From NCBI GenBank assembly GCA_024400755.1, contig JAKSMG010000014.1, positions 1 through 52,558 of the forward strand: 52,558 bases of DNA, in the 5' to 3' direction. The position numbers and the translations under genes were made by a program. Positions 7,740 through 15,635 of this stretch are shown here, in pieces (within the stretch, counting starts at the first letter, position 1; every line of letters begins with the position of its first letter). The notes beneath the pieces were generated by a model that was given only the letters and a program-made list of their open reading frames with translations, did not search any database and had not been told where the DNA came from. Source of the DNA: Bacteroidales bacterium. GTDB lineage: Bacteria; Bacteroidota; Bacteroidia; Bacteroidales; WCHB1-69.

Positions 7740-8735
7740 ATGAAAAAGACATATTGGTATCTTATTGTATCTATCTTGATTATTATCAGCACTTTATCTA
7801 TAACTTTTGCCATTACGCAGCAATACTCTCATCATAACAACAACGACTTGATTCCCAACTACTACCGCAATTCGGGCTCTACCCCTCCCCTGCCCTCTCG
7901 CCTGCAATTTGCCGACGAAGAAGTTCCATTGGATGTGTATTACGTGCGTGAAGCACTGGATAAGGAATTAATCATCAACTGTTATCAACATTCCAAAACG
8001 CTTCAGATTATCAAACGTTCGGGAAGATTTTTTCCAGTTATCGAACCCATCCTGAAAGAAGAAGGCGTTCCCGAAGACTTTAAGTATCTCTGCGTGGCAG
8101 AAAGTGCGTTGGATAATGTGGTTTCCCCCGCCAAAGCCGCCGGATTTTGGCAGTTTTTACCTACTACCGCCAAAAACTACGGTCTCGAGGTGCGTGATGA
8201 GGTGGATGAAAGGTATCATCTGGAAAAAGCTACCCACGCGGCCTGCAAGTATTTGAAAAATTCCTATAAAAAATACAATTCGTGGGCTCTTGCTGCCGCC
8301 GCCTACAATATGGGCGATGGAAATGTAAATATTTGTTCCTCAAAACAAGAATGTTCAAACTATTGGGACCTGAATATGAATAGCGAAACCGCCCGCTACG
8401 TTTATCGTATCTTGGCTTATAAATTAATTATGGACAATCCCCGTATTTATGGCTATGACTATTGCGAAGCTCAACTCTATCATCCTATTCCCTACAAAGA
8501 AGTTGTCGTAACGAGTTCTATTCCAGATTTATATGTCTTTGCCCGTGATCAAGACTGTTCATACAAAGAATTAAAAATGCTAAATCCCTGGCTAAGAAGT
8601 TCTAAACTAACAATTTCCGATGGTTTATCCTATACAATTCGCATTCCTAATGTTAATCGTGAAAGCTATTTCAACCTCTATCGAAATATTGCTAATCCAT
8701 ATACGGTAGTAGGTGACACAGTCTTTCATTACTAA
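7740..8735 (+). CDS. membrane-anchored lytic transglycosylase, MltD/Slt-like
   Basis: This 331-residue enzyme has an N-terminal signal-anchor helix (about 5-26) and a goose-lysozyme-like SLT domain (about 95-235). The signature PEDFKYLCVAESALD contains the catalytic Glu121, followed by AAGFWQFLPTTAKNYG and AAAAYNMGDGNV. The C-terminal 80 residues resemble a degenerate LysM-type segment (IPDLYVFARDQDCSYKELK...NPWL). It would cleave peptidoglycan glycan strands to 1,6-anhydro products in the periplasm. The gene has its own promoter and is followed after 43 bp by ettA, possibly cotranscribed. Confidence 0.9.
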   Translation: MKKTYWYLIVSILIIISTLSITFAITQQYSHHNNNDLIPNYYRNSGSTPPLPSRLQFADEEVPLDVYYVREALDKELIINCYQHSKTLQIIKRSGRFFPVIEPILKEEGVPEDFKYLCVAESALDNVVSPAKAAGFWQFLPTTAKNYGLEVRDEVDERYHLEKATHAACKYLKNSYKKYNSWALAAAAYNMGDGNVNICSSKQECSNYWDLNMNSETARYVYRILAYKLIMDNPRIYGYDYCEAQLYHPIPYKEVVVTSSIPDLYVFARDQDCSYKELKMLNPWLRSSKLTISDGLSYTIRIPNVNRESYFNLYRNIANPYTVVGDTVFHY

Positions 8736-8778
8736 TATCCGTGTAATTTATTAAACTGAAAATCAAAACAATATAATT

Positions 8779-10455
8779 ATGGCCGACGACAAAAAGATTA
8801 TCTTTTCGATGGTGGGGGTAAGCAAAATCTATCCTCCTCAAAAACAAGTACTTAAAAATATTTACCTTTCATTTTATTATGGGGCCAAAATTGGCGTTTT
8901 GGGTTTGAATGGTGCGGGTAAATCCTCATTACTGAAAATTATAGCCGGACTTGACAAATCCTATCAGGGTGAGGTGGTTTTTTCTCCAGGATATTCCGTC
9001 GGTTATTTGCCCCAGGAACCTCAACTGGACGATAATTTAACCGTTAAAGAAGAGGTGATGAAAGGAGTTCAGGCAGTGGTGGATATTTTAAAAGAATACG
9101 AAGAAGTCAATATGAAATTTATGGAACCGATGAGCGACGAGGAAATGAATAAACTCATTGAGCGCCAGGGTGAATTGACTGAACTCATAGAACAACACGA
9201 CGCCTGGGAATTGGATTCCAAACTGGAACGCGCTATGGATGCGTTGAGATGTCCGGAAGGTGATACTCCCGTGAAAAATTTGTCAGGCGGTGAACGCCGC
9301 CGTGTCGCCTTATGCCGCCTGCTCCTCTCAGAACCCGACATTTTACTGCTGGACGAACCCACCAACCACCTTGACGCGGAATCGGTCCAATGGTTGGAAA
9401 TGCACTTGCAACAGTATAAAGGAACCGTTATTGCCGTTACCCACGACCGTTATTTTCTGGATAATGTAGCAGGTTGGATTCTCGAATTGGATAGGGGAGA
9501 GGGCATTCCTTGGCAAGGAAACTATTCTTCGTGGCTCGAACAAAAAACCAACCGTTTGGCTATGGAAGAAAAAATGGAATCAAAACGAATGAAAACTCTC
9601 CAACGGGAATTAGAATGGGTAAGAATGGCACCAAAAGCCCGTCAAGCCAAGGGAAAAGCCCGTTTGAACGCCTACGATCAATTATTAAATGAGGATGTAA
9701 AAGAAAAAGAGGAAAAATTGCAGATTTTCATTCCTAACGGACCCCGATTGGGTACCAACGTCATCGAAGCGGAAAATGTTTCCAAGGCGTACGGAAATAA
9801 ATTATTATTCGACAATCTTAATTTCAACCTTCCACCAAACGGAATTGTTGGCGTTATCGGCCCTAATGGCGCTGGAAAAACTACACTTTTCAGATTGATT
9901 ATGGGACTGGAAAAACCGGATAAAGGTAATTTCAGGGTAGGAGAGACCGTAAAAGTAGGTTACGTTGACCAACAACACACCGTCATAGACCCTGAAAAAT
10001 CAGTCTGGGAAGTGGTTTCCGAAGGAAATGAACAAATTACCTTAGGAGGAAGATTAATCAACTCCAGGGCCTATATTTCGCGTTTTAATTTTAGCGGGAC
10101 AGATCAAAGTAAATTGGCAGGAGTGCTTTCGGGCGGTGAGCGTAATAGACTTCATCTCGCATTAACGCTCAAATCTGAAGCCAATGTTCTGCTCTTGGAC
10201 GAACCAACCAATGATATTGACATCAATACTCTGCGCGCCTTGGAAGAAGCATTAGAGGATTTTGCCGGTTGTGCCGTGGTCATTTCTCACGACCGTTGGT
10301 TCTTGGACCGCATCTGCACCCATATTCTGGCCTTTGAAGGTGATTCCAGCGTGTACTTTTTTGAAGGTTCTTATTCCGAATATGAGGAAAATAAGAAGAA
10401 ACGCTTAGGAAATATAGAACCCAAGCGTATTCATTACAGAAAGTTGATGGAGTAA
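8779..10455 (+). CDS. ettA: energy-dependent translational throttle EttA (ABC-F)
   Basis: The 558-residue protein has two ABC domains in tandem with no membrane region. Walker A motifs are GLNGAGKS (42-49) and GPNGAGKTT in the second half. The signatures are LSGGERRRV and LSGGERNRL, with Walker B LLLDEPTNHLD and LLLDEPTNDID. The length matches EttA (about 555 residues), and the interdomain linker is Arg/Lys-rich (EWVRMAPKARQAKGKARL), as in this subfamily. ABC-F EttA binds the ribosomal E site and senses the ATP/ADP ratio. It follows the transglycosylase gene closely. Assignment to EttA rather than another ABC-F type rests on length, linker and typical motif spacing. Confidence 0.92.
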   Translation: MADDKKIIFSMVGVSKIYPPQKQVLKNIYLSFYYGAKIGVLGLNGAGKSSLLKIIAGLDKSYQGEVVFSPGYSVGYLPQEPQLDDNLTVKEEVMKGVQAVVDILKEYEEVNMKFMEPMSDEEMNKLIERQGELTELIEQHDAWELDSKLERAMDALRCPEGDTPVKNLSGGERRRVALCRLLLSEPDILLLDEPTNHLDAESVQWLEMHLQQYKGTVIAVTHDRYFLDNVAGWILELDRGEGIPWQGNYSSWLEQKTNRLAMEEKMESKRMKTLQRELEWVRMAPKARQAKGKARLNAYDQLLNEDVKEKEEKLQIFIPNGPRLGTNVIEAENVSKAYGNKLLFDNLNFNLPPNGIVGVIGPNGAGKTTLFRLIMGLEKPDKGNFRVGETVKVGYVDQQHTVIDPEKSVWEVVSEGNEQITLGGRLINSRAYISRFNFSGTDQSKLAGVLSGGERNRLHLALTLKSEANVLLLDEPTNDIDINTLRALEEALEDFAGCAVVISHDRWFLDRICTHILAFEGDSSVYFFEGSYSEYEENKKKRLGNIEPKRIHYRKLME

Positions 10456-10545
10456 AGTCTTTATATTTTTTTTCAATCAACAAAAGTTTTTCAGAATTAT
10501 CCCTTTTAGTCTTGTATAAGATCATTTTTTACGAAAATGTTTTTC

Positions 10546-11011
10546 TTTTCCGTTACTTTCTTTGCCACCCAAAGAAAGTAACCAAAGAAAGGTTTGCCGC
10601 TGCCTAAGCGTTTGCTACAAATCGGGCAGTTGCCGGCTAAACGCTGAAACTCGCTGGCCTCGCAAGCTTGGCCAGCTCAAACAGACAGCGTTCTTAACGC
10701 CGCCACCCGCCTCGATTTGTCACGCAAGCCGCTTAGAAGGCGGAGGATATAAAGTGCCGCGGGGAGAAATGAAGACATCCGGTGCGGCACGGGCTGTGAA
10801 TGGGGGCTGGCCTACAGCGGCGTGCGAAGGCGCAAAGAGAATGTTGAGAAGATGATGACAATTCCCCTCCTTTGTTGTGTAGTTCAATGGATTGAAATAT
10901 GTAAAGTAGTCTGAGATACACAACAAAAAGGAGGGGTGGCAGTAGGCCGGGGTGGTTATGTCGGCTTGATCTTTTGGCTACTTTTCTCTTGATAGAAAAG
11001 TAGCGGAAAAT
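10546..11011. repeat. hairpin-bounded GC-rich dispersed repeat element
   Basis: About 465 bp have much higher GC than the flanks. The left end forms a perfect 13-bp hairpin, GTTACTTTCTTTG/CAAAGAAAGTAAC (10552-10582). The right end forms a perfect 11-bp hairpin, GCTACTTTTCT/AGAAAAGTAGC (10977-11004). The outer ends also match each other as imperfect inverted repeats (TTTTCCGTTACTTTC against TTTTCCGCTACTTTT). A third hairpin pairs 10864-10881 with 10917-10936. It is followed by GTGGCAGTAGGCCGGGGTGG, nearly identical to a segment at the right end of the window. There is no transposase. Open frames across it are low-complexity and not believable as genes. It looks like a non-autonomous mobile or REP-like element. 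Confidence 0.75.
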
Positions 11012-11120
11012 TATAAATAAAAATTGCAACTTTGCAAGACGGAAAGGGATAATTGCGAAGTTTTTGAATAACATTATTGAAAGCTGCAAAAGAAAATTTC
11101 CTTGAAAAAAAATAATACAA

Positions 11121-11151
11121 AAAAAGGGTGACCGTTTGGTCACCCTTTTTT
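11121..11151 (-). terminator. rho-independent terminator, bidirectional
   Basis: A perfect stem (AAAAGGGTGACC / GGTCACCCTTTT) with loop GTTT is flanked by A and T runs. It follows the stop of the small lipoprotein gene on the minus strand. Confidence 0.9.
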
Positions 11152-11171
11152 CTGTTTGTTCTGGAATAAAA

Positions 11172-11360
11172 TTATTCAGCAACAACTTCAGCAGTTTCTT
11201 CTGCAGGAACTTCAGCAGTTTCTTCTTCAACAACTGGTTCTTCTACAACAGCTTCTTCTACAACAGCTTCTTCTACAACTGGTTCTTCAGTTTCAGCTTT
11301 TTGACCACATGCTGCGAAAACGAATGCAGATACTGCAAGGATAGCAAATAATTTTTTCAT
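11172..11360 (-). CDS. small Glu/Val-rich repeat lipoprotein, 62 aa
   Basis: The signal MKKLFAILAVSAFVFAAC ends in a convincing lipobox (FAAC, Cys18). The mature part is only about 45 residues and consists of VVEEA/VVEEP repeats, then TAEVPAEE and TAEVVAE units. It has no Lys or Arg in the repeat, so it would be a very acidic, disordered lipid-anchored peptide. Small Glu-rich lipoproteins like this recur in Bacteroidota with no known function. It has its own promoter and a strong terminator, so it is a free-standing and probably well-expressed gene. The repeat is nearly homonymous at DNA level, so its length may vary between strains. Confidence 0.75.
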   Translation of the reverse strand: MKKLFAILAVSAFVFAACGQKAETEEPVVEEAVVEEAVVEEPVVEEETAEVPAEETAEVVAE

Positions 11361-11415
11361 TTTTCTTCTTTTTTAATTTGTTGGTTAATGTTTTTTGTTG
11401 TCTTTTTTAATGCCG

Positions 11416-11423
11416 CAAAAATA
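11416..11423 (-). promoter_or_regulatory. -7 promoter box for small lipoprotein
   Basis: The minus strand reads TATTTTTG about 55 bp before the start codon. A second similar box (TATATTTG) lies just upstream. Confidence 0.5.
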
Positions 11424-11488
11424 CTCCAAATATAATTACTCGGATGTTTTAATTTTGCTTTTTTTGTTAATTATTGTTAATATTCTGA

Positions 11489-12511
11489 TTAGCAATCAAT
11501 TATAGTACACCAATTGTGTTTATCTTCAATTTCTCCGTATTGGATACCCATTAATACTTCACGCATCTTGGTGCTCCAAGGTCCTGGTTTTCCATCTTTT
11601 GAAATAACATATTCTTTTCCGCTTTCACGATCTTGGATCATATTGATAGGAGAAATGACAGCTGCCGTACCACAAGCACCAGCTTCTTCAAATGTACCGA
11701 TTTCTTCTAATTTAATATGGCGTCTTTCAACAACCAAACCAAGATCTTCCGCAATTTGAGTTAAACTCTTATTGGTGATAGATGGAAGGATTGAACCAGA
11801 ATCTGGAGTAACATATTTTCCATCTTTAATACCGAAGAAGTTAGCTGGACCAGCTTCGTCGATGTAAGTTTTAGTCTTGGCATCTGCAAAAATGGAAGCG
11901 CTGAAACCTTCGTGGTGAGCTCTTTCACCAGCACGCAAAGAAGCAGCATAGTTACCACCAACCTTAACATGACCTGTTCCAAGTGGAGCCGCACGGTCAT
12001 AATCTTTTGCAATCTGCATATTCGTTGGTTTGAAACCTTCTTTGAAATAAGGTCCTACCGGCGTTACAAAAACAAGGAATAAATATTCATTGGCTGGCTT
12101 TACACCAACAGTTGGACCAGTACCTATCAATAATGGACGAAGATATAAAGAACCTTCTGTACCGTATGGAGGAATAAAATCGGCATTTAATTTAATGACT
12201 GTTTCCAAAGCTTCGAAAAATAATTGTTTTGGAAGCTGGGCCATCATAATCGTATCAGCTGAATTATTTAATCTCTTCCAGTTTTCTTCCCAACGGAACA
12301 AACGAACTTTACCGTCTTTTCCTCTGAAAGCTTTCATACCTTCAAATGCTTCCTGACCATAGTGTAAACAAGAAGCAGCCATGTGCATCGGAATATTTTC
12401 GTCAGAAGTGACTTCCAATTTTCCCCATTCGCCATTTCTAAAATAGCAACGTACGTTGTAGTCGGTTTTTACATAACCAAAACCGAGGCTTTTCCAATCA
12501 ATGTTTTTCAT
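11489..12511 (-). CDS. ilvE: branched-chain amino acid aminotransferase
   Basis: A 340-residue fold-type IV PLP aminotransferase. The PLP lysine is Lys183 in GTGHVKVGGNYAAS, and the family pattern continues with EAGPANFFGI and the C-terminal EEIGTFEEAGACGTAAVISP. Length and motifs match the bacterial/eukaryotic BCAT group (about 340-360 residues). It interconverts Val, Leu and Ile with their 2-oxo acids using 2-oxoglutarate/glutamate. It is a single-gene unit on the minus strand with a TATCTTTG box about 50 bp upstream. No ilv or leu biosynthesis genes are adjacent. Confidence 0.95.
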   Translation of the reverse strand: MKNIDWKSLGFGYVKTDYNVRCYFRNGEWGKLEVTSDENIPMHMAASCLHYGQEAFEGMKAFRGKDGKVRLFRWEENWKRLNNSADTIMMAQLPKQLFFEALETVIKLNADFIPPYGTEGSLYLRPLLIGTGPTVGVKPANEYLFLVFVTPVGPYFKEGFKPTNMQIAKDYDRAAPLGTGHVKVGGNYAASLRAGERAHHEGFSASIFADAKTKTYIDEAGPANFFGIKDGKYVTPDSGSILPSITNKSLTQIAEDLGLVVERRHIKLEEIGTFEEAGACGTAAVISPINMIQDRESGKEYVISKDGKPGPWSTKMREVLMGIQYGEIEDKHNWCTIIDC

Positions 12512-12560
12512 TTTTTATAGTTTTGAATATTATACATTTATGTATTTCAAATAAGAATTG

Positions 12561-12568
12561 CAAAGATA
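12561..12568 (-). promoter_or_regulatory. -7 promoter box for ilvE
   Basis: The minus strand reads TATCTTTG, 50 bp before ATG 12511. Confidence 0.55.
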
Positions 12569-12605
12569 ACTAATTTTTGAATATAAAAGTCAAATAAAAA
12601 TCTTT

Positions 12606-12824
12606 TTAAGATGGATTGTTATTTCTGTTCACCGCATTCCTTACCATATCCGCGGTAATATATCCAACCAACACTCCCCATATTATCATTAAGAACAGGT
12701 TATTCTGCAAAAAATTTTCACTAAATTGACCCGATTTATACCAATAGAAAACAGCTAATCCGGCAAATAGAATCATTCCCACTAAATGGTAAATGGAAAA
12801 GTTTTTCTTAAAAAATTCTTTCAT
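12606..12824 (-). CDS. small two-TM protein, 72 aa
   Basis: The protein begins MKEFFKKNFSIYHLVG and has two hydrophobic segments, about residues 13-27 and 41-59, with short polar ends. Its ATG overlaps the TGA of the upstream gene by one base (TGATG), which implies translational coupling. An in-frame TTG one codon earlier is possible. No family is recognised. Its job is presumably linked to the upstream carboxypeptidase-regulatory-like protein. Confidence 0.7.
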   Translation of the reverse strand: MKEFFKKNFSIYHLVGMILFAGLAVFYWYKSGQFSENFLQNNLFLMIIWGVLVGYITADMVRNAVNRNNNPS

Positions 12825-13597
12825 CAATTCTTCTTTATCTTTTGATATTCGTAATTAATGTATTTGTCTTGAATGGCATTAATAACCTGGGTGGGAGACC
12901 AACGAACCAAATCATAATAACTAAAGTGACAATACATCATAAAATTTAAAATTTCATCATCAGGAAGATTGGTGATGTCCTTCACTATCTGCTTGTTATA
13001 TTTTAAAGGAACTTCATCCAAGCGATCCTCATACTGAACCATTTCATTATAAAGTCGCTTCATTTTACATTTACGGCTAAAAGTTTCATATAAAAAACTG
13101 ATAGGGTGGGCGATGGGCGTATTTCTAAACACATTGGGTCCCTTATTGTACTCGGCATTGGCCTTGTCTTGCTCGGTGATTTCCGTTCCGCTAATAGTCT
13201 TATATATTTCCGGAATTTCAATTTTTGCCAAGTCACGCTTGAAACCCTCATATGTGGGATTGAGGGAAATTACACTGACTTCTCTCAATAATACCGCTTT
13301 ATAATAGAGAAAAAAGTCTTCCTGCTTTTTATTAATTAATATGTCATCCATCACCACAATCACTTGCCTATAAATGGATCGCGACAAAATAATAGTGTCG
13401 TTTTTTTTACAGTTAATGGTAAAATAACCGTCCTTATCGCTAAAAACAAATTTTTTTGTGGAAGAATTGTATATATTTGCACCGTCAATGGGCATAAAAT
13501 TGATACCGTCGATCACACGACCGTGAAAAGCTATTTGCTGTGAAAATGCTCCATAGCTTAACATAAACAATAACAATAAGGCAATCAATTTTTTCAT
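12824..13597 (-). CDS. exported protein with carboxypeptidase regulatory-like domain
   Basis: This 257-residue protein has a signal peptide (MKKLIALLLLFMLSYGAFSQ, cleavage near residue 19). It is followed by a carboxypeptidase-regulatory-like beta-sandwich (about 22-100): FHGRVIDGINFMPIDGANIYN, then FSDKDGYFTI. The same domain starts TonB-dependent SusC-type receptors, but no plug or barrel follows. The rest is helical, with a conserved-looking tail ending in NYEYQKIKK. It is probably periplasmic or surface-exposed. The promoter box lies only 5 bp from the ATG, so the mRNA may have almost no leader. Confidence 0.75.
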   Translation of the reverse strand: MKKLIALLLLFMLSYGAFSQQIAFHGRVIDGINFMPIDGANIYNSSTKKFVFSDKDGYFTINCKKNDTIILSRSIYRQVIVVMDDILINKKQEDFFLYYKAVLLREVSVISLNPTYEGFKRDLAKIEIPEIYKTISGTEITEQDKANAEYNKGPNVFRNTPIAHPISFLYETFSRKCKMKRLYNEMVQYEDRLDEVPLKYNKQIVKDITNLPDDEILNFMMYCHFSYYDLVRWSPTQVINAIQDKYINYEYQKIKKN

Positions 13598-13601
13598 GCT
13601 G

Positions 13602-13609
13602 CAAATTTA
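13602..13609 (-). promoter_or_regulatory. -7 promoter box almost touching the start codon
   Basis: The minus strand reads TAAATTTG and ends 5 bp before ATG 13597. Transcription from it would give a leaderless or near-leaderless message. Confidence 0.45.
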
Positions 13610-14082
13610 GTGTTTTTGATTATATCTTTTCAATTTTATTAAAAAAAAGAATTTTTTAAAAGATATAATCGTGTTGACAAAGTTTATTTTTTTCTGTCCT
13701 TTTTTTTGTTTTTTTGGTTATTTGTTTTTATCAACACCTTTTTAACAACTCAAAAAATGATAAATTATTGTGTCATAAATCAATTCATTTTCTTTAAAAA
13801 AATTCAAATTGAGTTATTAGTTGATAACTTTCCTTCAAATTTTATGGTAAAAAAGTTGAAAAACATAGCTGAAAATTCAAAATTTCGGTTAAAAAAGAGT
13901 CAATTTCTATATTGTTCTGTTTAATTTCAAATTTTATCAACAAAAATGTGAATAAATTTATCAGATTATACACATTTATTGACAAATTTGTGTTAATTTA
14001 CTTAATTATAATGGTTTATAAAGAAAAAAGTGCAAATAAAAAATAATTTTTTTTTAGAGATAAAAAACTCACAACTAATTTG
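13610..14082. other. AT-rich intergenic region with DnaA-box-like 9-mers
   Basis: About 470 bp between divergent transcription units are extremely AT-rich. They contain three 9-mers one base from the DnaA box TTATCCACA: TTATCAACA at 13728-13736, TTATCAACA at 13934-13942 and TTATACACA at 13966-13974. A weaker reverse copy is at 13819-13827. A 72-codon open frame here is low-complexity and not believed. It could be a replication-origin-like region or simply AT-rich spacer. Confidence 0.35.
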
Positions 14083-14090
14083 TATTTTTG
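14083..14090 (+). promoter_or_regulatory. -7 promoter box for rpiB cluster
   Basis: TATTTTTG matches TAnnTTTG, 25 bp before ATG 14116. Confidence 0.55.
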
Positions 14091-14115
14091 CAATCATAGA
14101 ATTAAAGTATAAAAT

Positions 14116-14544
14116 ATGAAAGTAATTATTGCATCTGACCATGCGGGATTTGAGTTAAAAGAAAAGATCATCAACCAATTTAAAGTTGACTTTGAATGGG
14201 TGGACAATGGTACTTTTTCTTCAGAAAGCGTTGATTATCCTGATTTTGCACATCCGTTGGCTGATAAGGTATCAAAGGGTGAATTTGAATATGGAATACT
14301 GATTTGCGGAACTGGAAACGGTATAGGTATGACCGCCAACAAGCATGCCAATGTTAGAGCTGCTTTGTGCTGGAAAAAGGAAATTGCGGAATTGGCCCGA
14401 CAACATAATAATGCCAACATCTTAGTTCTTCCAGCCAGGTTTATTTCCGACGAAGATGCTTTTGCCGTGGTTAAAACTTTTTTCAGTACTGCTTTTGAAG
14501 GCGGAAGACATCAGCGTAGGGTAGAGAAAATTAATATTCGATAG
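14116..14544 (+). CDS. rpiB: ribose-5-phosphate isomerase B
   Basis: A 142-residue RpiB/LacAB-family enzyme. It has the N-terminal IIASDHAGFELK phosphate-binding start, a CGTGNGIGMTANK segment with the catalytic Cys, and NVRAALC. It interconverts ribulose 5-phosphate and ribose 5-phosphate. Length is standard. It is first in a plus-strand run, 11 bp before the LUD/iron-sulfur gene, with a promoter box 25 bp upstream. Confidence 0.95.
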   Translation: MKVIIASDHAGFELKEKIINQFKVDFEWVDNGTFSSESVDYPDFAHPLADKVSKGEFEYGILICGTGNGIGMTANKHANVRAALCWKKEIAELARQHNNANILVLPARFISDEDAFAVVKTFFSTAFEGGRHQRRVEKINIR

Positions 14545-14555
14545 TTTTTCAGATT

Positions 14556-15635
14556 ATGGATAATTTGATTCATAAAAGAGCAAATTTTATTCGATATTCT
14601 TACATTGAGAATATGGGTAATCATTTATTGGCTTTCGAAAATAAATTGTTATCCAATGGAATTGATGTAAAGTGGATTATGAATGAAGACGAATTAGTGT
14701 CTTTTATAAAATCCAGTTTTGCCAAAAACTTTTATAACAAGGTCTGTTTTGACGTTTCTCATTTTCCTGAAGAACTCCAAAACGGAGCCAATAATCTCAT
14801 AAAAGAAGTTTCTTTTGAAGATTTGGATAATAATTCCGCAGCTGCTGATTATCTAATTGCCGATGCCAATTTTGGCTTGGTGGATACCGGTTCTGTGGTT
14901 TTGTTTAACCATAAGTCAAAAAACTGCTTTAACAAGGTTGATCACCTGATATTTATTTTGGACATTAATAACCTTATCGTTAAAAGTTCGGATTTAGGTA
15001 TTATACTTTCTCTATATGATAAGGAGATGATCCAGGGTAATCAAAAATCGGTCAATATTATTTCTCAACCTTTTGATAGGATTGTGGCCAATAACAACCA
15101 ATTTGATCAATCCAATTCCTATTCTACCCAGAAAGTAGATATTACGGTTTTGCTCTATAATAACGGAATAACCGACACCCTCAAAAATGAAAAATTAAGA
15201 GAATCACTCTATTGCATAAAATGTGGAAAATGTAGGCAGGTTTGTCCAATTTATCAGTTAAATCATAAACATAGTCCTATAGATTTACTTAAAAACAATT
15301 CCTTTGCCACCAATACTAAAAATTCAGATATTTTTGAATCTACCACTTTATGTGGCAATTGCGATAAGGTTTGTCCAGTTTTAATTCCTTTTACCCGTTT
15401 GTTTATTTCAGAGATGGAGGCTATCACCAGCCATGACCACAATTCGGCTTGGCAAGACTTTGGTAAAGCAAATACCAAACGAATAAAGATAAATAAACTT
15501 AATGGTAAAATACGACGTTATTTTCTCAATAAGAAACTATTCAAAAACAATAAAAAACTTCTAAATTATTATATGAGTCAACAAGAGGACTTTTATAACT
15601 TGACTAAATCGAAAGCAGAAGAAAATGCAAACTAA
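14556..15635 (+). CDS. LUD-domain iron-sulfur protein, LutB/YkgF-like
   Basis: This 359-residue protein combines an N-terminal LUD domain (about 20-200, with a DYLIADANFGLVDTGSVVL core) and a C-terminal ferredoxin-like pair of [4Fe-4S] motifs. The first is Cys220/223/226/230 in CIKCGKCRQVCP. The second starts at Cys266 in CGNCDKVCP and uses CxxCxxxCP spacing. LutB-type proteins belong to L-lactate oxidation complexes LutABC, but no lutA or lutC lies beside it here and the protein is shorter than LutB (about 470). A role in another redox step is equally possible. Its 3' end overlaps the DUF4175 gene by 11 nt, suggesting coupled translation. Confidence 0.8.
   Translation: MDNLIHKRANFIRYSYIENMGNHLLAFENKLLSNGIDVKWIMNEDELVSFIKSSFAKNFYNKVCFDVSHFPEELQNGANNLIKEVSFEDLDNNSAAADYLIADANFGLVDTGSVVLFNHKSKNCFNKVDHLIFILDINNLIVKSSDLGIILSLYDKEMIQGNQKSVNIISQPFDRIVANNNQFDQSNSYSTQKVDITVLLYNNGITDTLKNEKLRESLYCIKCGKCRQVCPIYQLNHKHSPIDLLKNNSFATNTKNSDIFESTTLCGNCDKVCPVLIPFTRLFISEMEAITSHDHNSAWQDFGKANTKRIKINKLNGKIRRYFLNKKLFKNNKKLLNYYMSQQEDFYNLTKSKAEENAN

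Noticed and set aside
10562-10855. 97-codon open frame inside the GC-rich repeat
   Set aside because: It crosses the repeat's hairpin arms, and the product has no protein-like pattern. Long open frames are expected by chance in GC-rich DNA.
10733-11233. 166-codon minus-strand frame over the repeat and small lipoprotein 3' end
   Set aside because: It spans a strong terminator, antisense hairpins and an unrelated gene, and its Leu/Phe-rich product looks like a shadow.
11136-11351. Phe/Ser- and Leu/Gln-rich plus-strand frames opposite the small lipoprotein
   Set aside because: They are mirror images of the GAA/GTT repeat in the real gene, which has a signal peptide, promoter and terminator.
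13706-13924. 72-codon open frame in the AT-rich gap
   Set aside because: Low-complexity Phe/Lys/Asn-rich product, no good start context, and the region looks non-coding.
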